From Thermoplasmata archaeon (lineage in GTDB: Archaea; Thermoplasmatota; Thermoplasmata; Thermoplasmatales; Thermoplasmataceae), in contig JAJYRT010000109.1 in the NCBI GenBank assembly GCA_021793945.1, forward strand, positions 1 to 6,357: 6,357 bases of DNA, in the 5' to 3' direction. Below, piece by piece: positions 5,123 through 6,357 of this stretch (positions are counted from its first letter, which is position 1; each line of letters starts with the position of its first letter). A program made the position numbers and the translations under genes. Below the pieces are notes generated by a model. The model saw nothing but the letters and a program-made list of their open reading frames with translations. It had not been told where the DNA came from and did no database searches.

Positions 5123-6109
5123 ATGACTACTCTTGTTGGAGGCACGTTCAGCAGGATGCATAAGGGACACAGGATACTTCTCAAGACCGCAATCGATATG
5201 GGAGACCATGTTATCATCGGGCTTACCACAGATGACTATGCAAAGGGGAACAAGGATTACCCGGCAATACCTTACCAAAGAAGAAGGGAAGCCCTGAGAA
5301 GGTTCATGGACAGGTATTCGCGGGATTATGAGATAGTACCTCTGGGATCCAGGAGGGGAAACTCCGATACAGTTGCGGAATACGATTGCATGGTTGTGTC
5401 AAGGGAAACCGAGCGATCCGCCCTGGATATCAACAGGAGGCGCATTGCAAACGGGCTAAAGCCATTGAGGATTATCACCATCCCTTCTATCCTTGCCGAA
5501 GACCTGTTTCCGCTAAGCTCCTCCAGAATAGTCTCCGGAGAGATTACACCGGGAGGCAGGAGGATAAAACCTGTCAGAATATCCGTTTCCACGAGAAATG
5601 AACTAAAAATCAAGGCGGTGAAGGGTTACATATCCACATTAATGAAAAATACCAGCTACAGGAAATTCACCGGATATGATCTCCCCACGGAACAGCCCTT
5701 CGGGGATGACACGGCAAAGCTGGCGACACAAAGGGCAATGAAGGGGCTGGACGATTTTGACTATTCCATCGGGATTGAGTCGGGGATCATCTATAATCCC
5801 ATGAACCAGGCCTATTTTGATTTCCACTACTGTTCCGTGATCGACAGGGAAGGCAGGATAACCGTGGGGGTGAGCAGCGGGTTCCAGGTGCCGGAGAATA
5901 TCGTGGCTCTCGTAAAGCGCGGCAGAACTGAATCCGAGGCATTCCTCAGCCTGTACGGGGAAGCTGACATTGGCCAGTCCGCGGGCATAGTGGGGAAGAT
6001 ATCAGGAAACAAGCTTTCCAGGGACAGGCTAATTGAGGAGAGCGTGAGAAATGCATTTGTTCCGAGATTTTCTCCGGATCACTACCCGGAATTATTTTCT
6101 CCGCTGTGA
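5123..6109 (+). CDS. coaD: Fused phosphopantetheine adenylyltransferase and inosine/xanthosine triphosphatase
   Basis: A 328-aa two-domain protein. Residues 1 to about 148 are an archaeal-type phosphopantetheine adenylyltransferase, which makes dephospho-CoA from 4'-phosphopantetheine and ATP. Motifs are GGTFSRMHKGH with the HxGH ATP site (His13, His16), GLTTDDYAKG (33-42), VVSRETE (91-97), GLKPLRIITI (111-120) and the terminal LSSSRI (131-136). Residues from about 151 to 315 match the YjjX/DUF84 family of inosine/xanthosine triphosphatases, which hydrolyse damaged purine nucleotides (ITP, XTP). Motifs are VSTRNELKIKAVKGYI (155-170), EQPFGDDTAKLATQRA (190-205), YSIGIESGI (214-222) and IGQSAGIVGKISGN (283-296) before a helix RDRLIEESVRNAF. 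Both active sites look intact. The linker is only a few residues (GGRRIKP). Such joining of CoA synthesis and nucleotide cleaning in one chain is noteworthy. The start has no good alternative, since the first strand begins at residue 3. It is divergent from the zinc-ribbon gene. Confidence 0.92.
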   Translation: MTTLVGGTFSRMHKGHRILLKTAIDMGDHVIIGLTTDDYAKGNKDYPAIPYQRRREALRRFMDRYSRDYEIVPLGSRRGNSDTVAEYDCMVVSRETERSALDINRRRIANGLKPLRIITIPSILAEDLFPLSSSRIVSGEITPGGRRIKPVRISVSTRNELKIKAVKGYISTLMKNTSYRKFTGYDLPTEQPFGDDTAKLATQRAMKGLDDFDYSIGIESGIIYNPMNQAYFDFHYCSVIDREGRITVGVSSGFQVPENIVALVKRGRTESEAFLSLYGEADIGQSAGIVGKISGNKLSRDRLIEESVRNAFVPRFSPDHYPELFSPL

Positions 6110-6130
6110 GATAATCGTTAAGTAGTGGTA

Positions 6131-6138
6131 TTTTATTA
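6131..6138 (+). promoter_or_regulatory. TATA box of the DUF59 gene
   Basis: TTTTATTA is centred about 23 bases before ATG 6158 and is identical to the octamer before the aminotransferase gene. It shows that the last gene has its own promoter 3' of the CoaD-NTPase gene. Confidence 0.45.
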
Positions 6139-6145
6139 ATCAATT

Positions 6146-6150
6146 GGTGA
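6146..6150 (+). promoter_or_regulatory. Ribosome binding site of the DUF59 gene
   Basis: GGTGA lies 7 bases before ATG 6158. It would be on the mRNA only if transcription starts within about 15 bases of the TATA box or from further upstream, so it may serve read-through transcripts from the coaD promoter. Confidence 0.4.
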
Positions 6151-6157
6151 AAATAAT

Positions 6158-6357
6158 ATGGTAACCAGGGAAGAAATACTCGAGGAGCTGAAGGTTGTGT
6201 CCGATCCCGAGATCGGCATGGATATCGTCAACCTCGGCCTTGTCTATGACGTTCAGATTACGGGTGACCGCGTATACATCAAGATGACAATGACTGCACC
6301 AACATGCCCGGTTACACCGTGGATACTGTCAGAGGCCCAGAGGGTTGTTGAGAACAT
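6158..6357 (+). CDS. MIP18/SufT-like (DUF59) Fe-S cluster assembly protein, partial
   Basis: The first 66 codons of a gene cut by the window end. The visible part begins MVTREEILEELKVVSDPEIG and continues MDIVNLGLVYDV, the signature of the MIP18/PaaD/SufT (DUF59) family of small proteins, usually about 100-130 aa, that help build or deliver iron-sulfur clusters. The conserved Cys of the family is present (Cys50 in TMTAPTCPVTPWI), followed by the start of the helix SEAQRVVENI. It likely acts in the cytosol alongside Suf-type machinery or the ApbC/Nbp35 carrier, none of which is in the window. The start is supported by GGTGA 7 bases upstream and a TATA box. It follows the CoaD-NTPase gene on the same strand after 48 bases and may be partly co-transcribed. 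Family call is strong; the C-terminal half is not seen. Confidence 0.9.
   Translation, partial: MVTREEILEELKVVSDPEIGMDIVNLGLVYDVQITGDRVYIKMTMTAPTCPVTPWILSEAQRVVEN

Overview
The window looks like a chromosomal segment of a thermoacidophilic euryarchaeon of the Thermoplasmata (Thermoplasma, Ferroplasma or Cuniculiplasma type). This is an inference from several things. The uS2 protein is the short archaeal form. There is a duplicated-domain tRNA-splicing endonuclease and an archaeal-type phosphopantetheine adenylyltransferase. Arginine codons are mostly AGG/AGA. Most genes have a TATA-like box about 23-33 bases before the start codon, the spacing expected of leaderless or near-leaderless mRNAs. 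No IS element, CRISPR array, tRNA or rRNA was seen.

Layout. From 58 to 732 (+) there is an unrecognised protein of about 224 aa. From 856 to 1458 (+) lies rps2 (ribosomal protein uS2), which has its own TATA box and a real Shine-Dalgarno site. A 217-base convergent spacer follows and holds a hairpin that could terminate both strands. From 3128 down to 1676 (-) there is a two-gene operon: a divergent Ras-like P-loop GTPase whose last codons overlap the start of endA, the tRNA-intron endonuclease. A short AT-rich divergent promoter region separates this operon from a fold-type I aminotransferase of the LysN/Aro8 group (3252-4466, +). One base after its stop, and convergent with it, is a 73-aa two-helix membrane protein (4689-4468, -). 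A structured 136-base spacer and a 59-aa zinc-ribbon protein (5005-4826, -) follow. Divergent from that is a fused CoaD-inosine/xanthosine triphosphatase protein (5123-6109, +). The window ends inside a MIP18/SufT-like (DUF59) Fe-S assembly protein (from 6158, +).

How the genes fit together. This is mostly housekeeping: translation (uS2), tRNA maturation (EndA), coenzyme A synthesis joined to nucleotide-pool cleaning (CoaD-NTPase), amino-acid metabolism and Fe-S cluster assembly. The less understood parts are the degenerate GTPase coupled to endA, the unknown first gene, the two small proteins, and the inverted repeat and hairpins around the small membrane-protein gene. I found no clear new multi-gene system. 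The GTPase-endA overlap and the two-enzyme fusion are the best leads.
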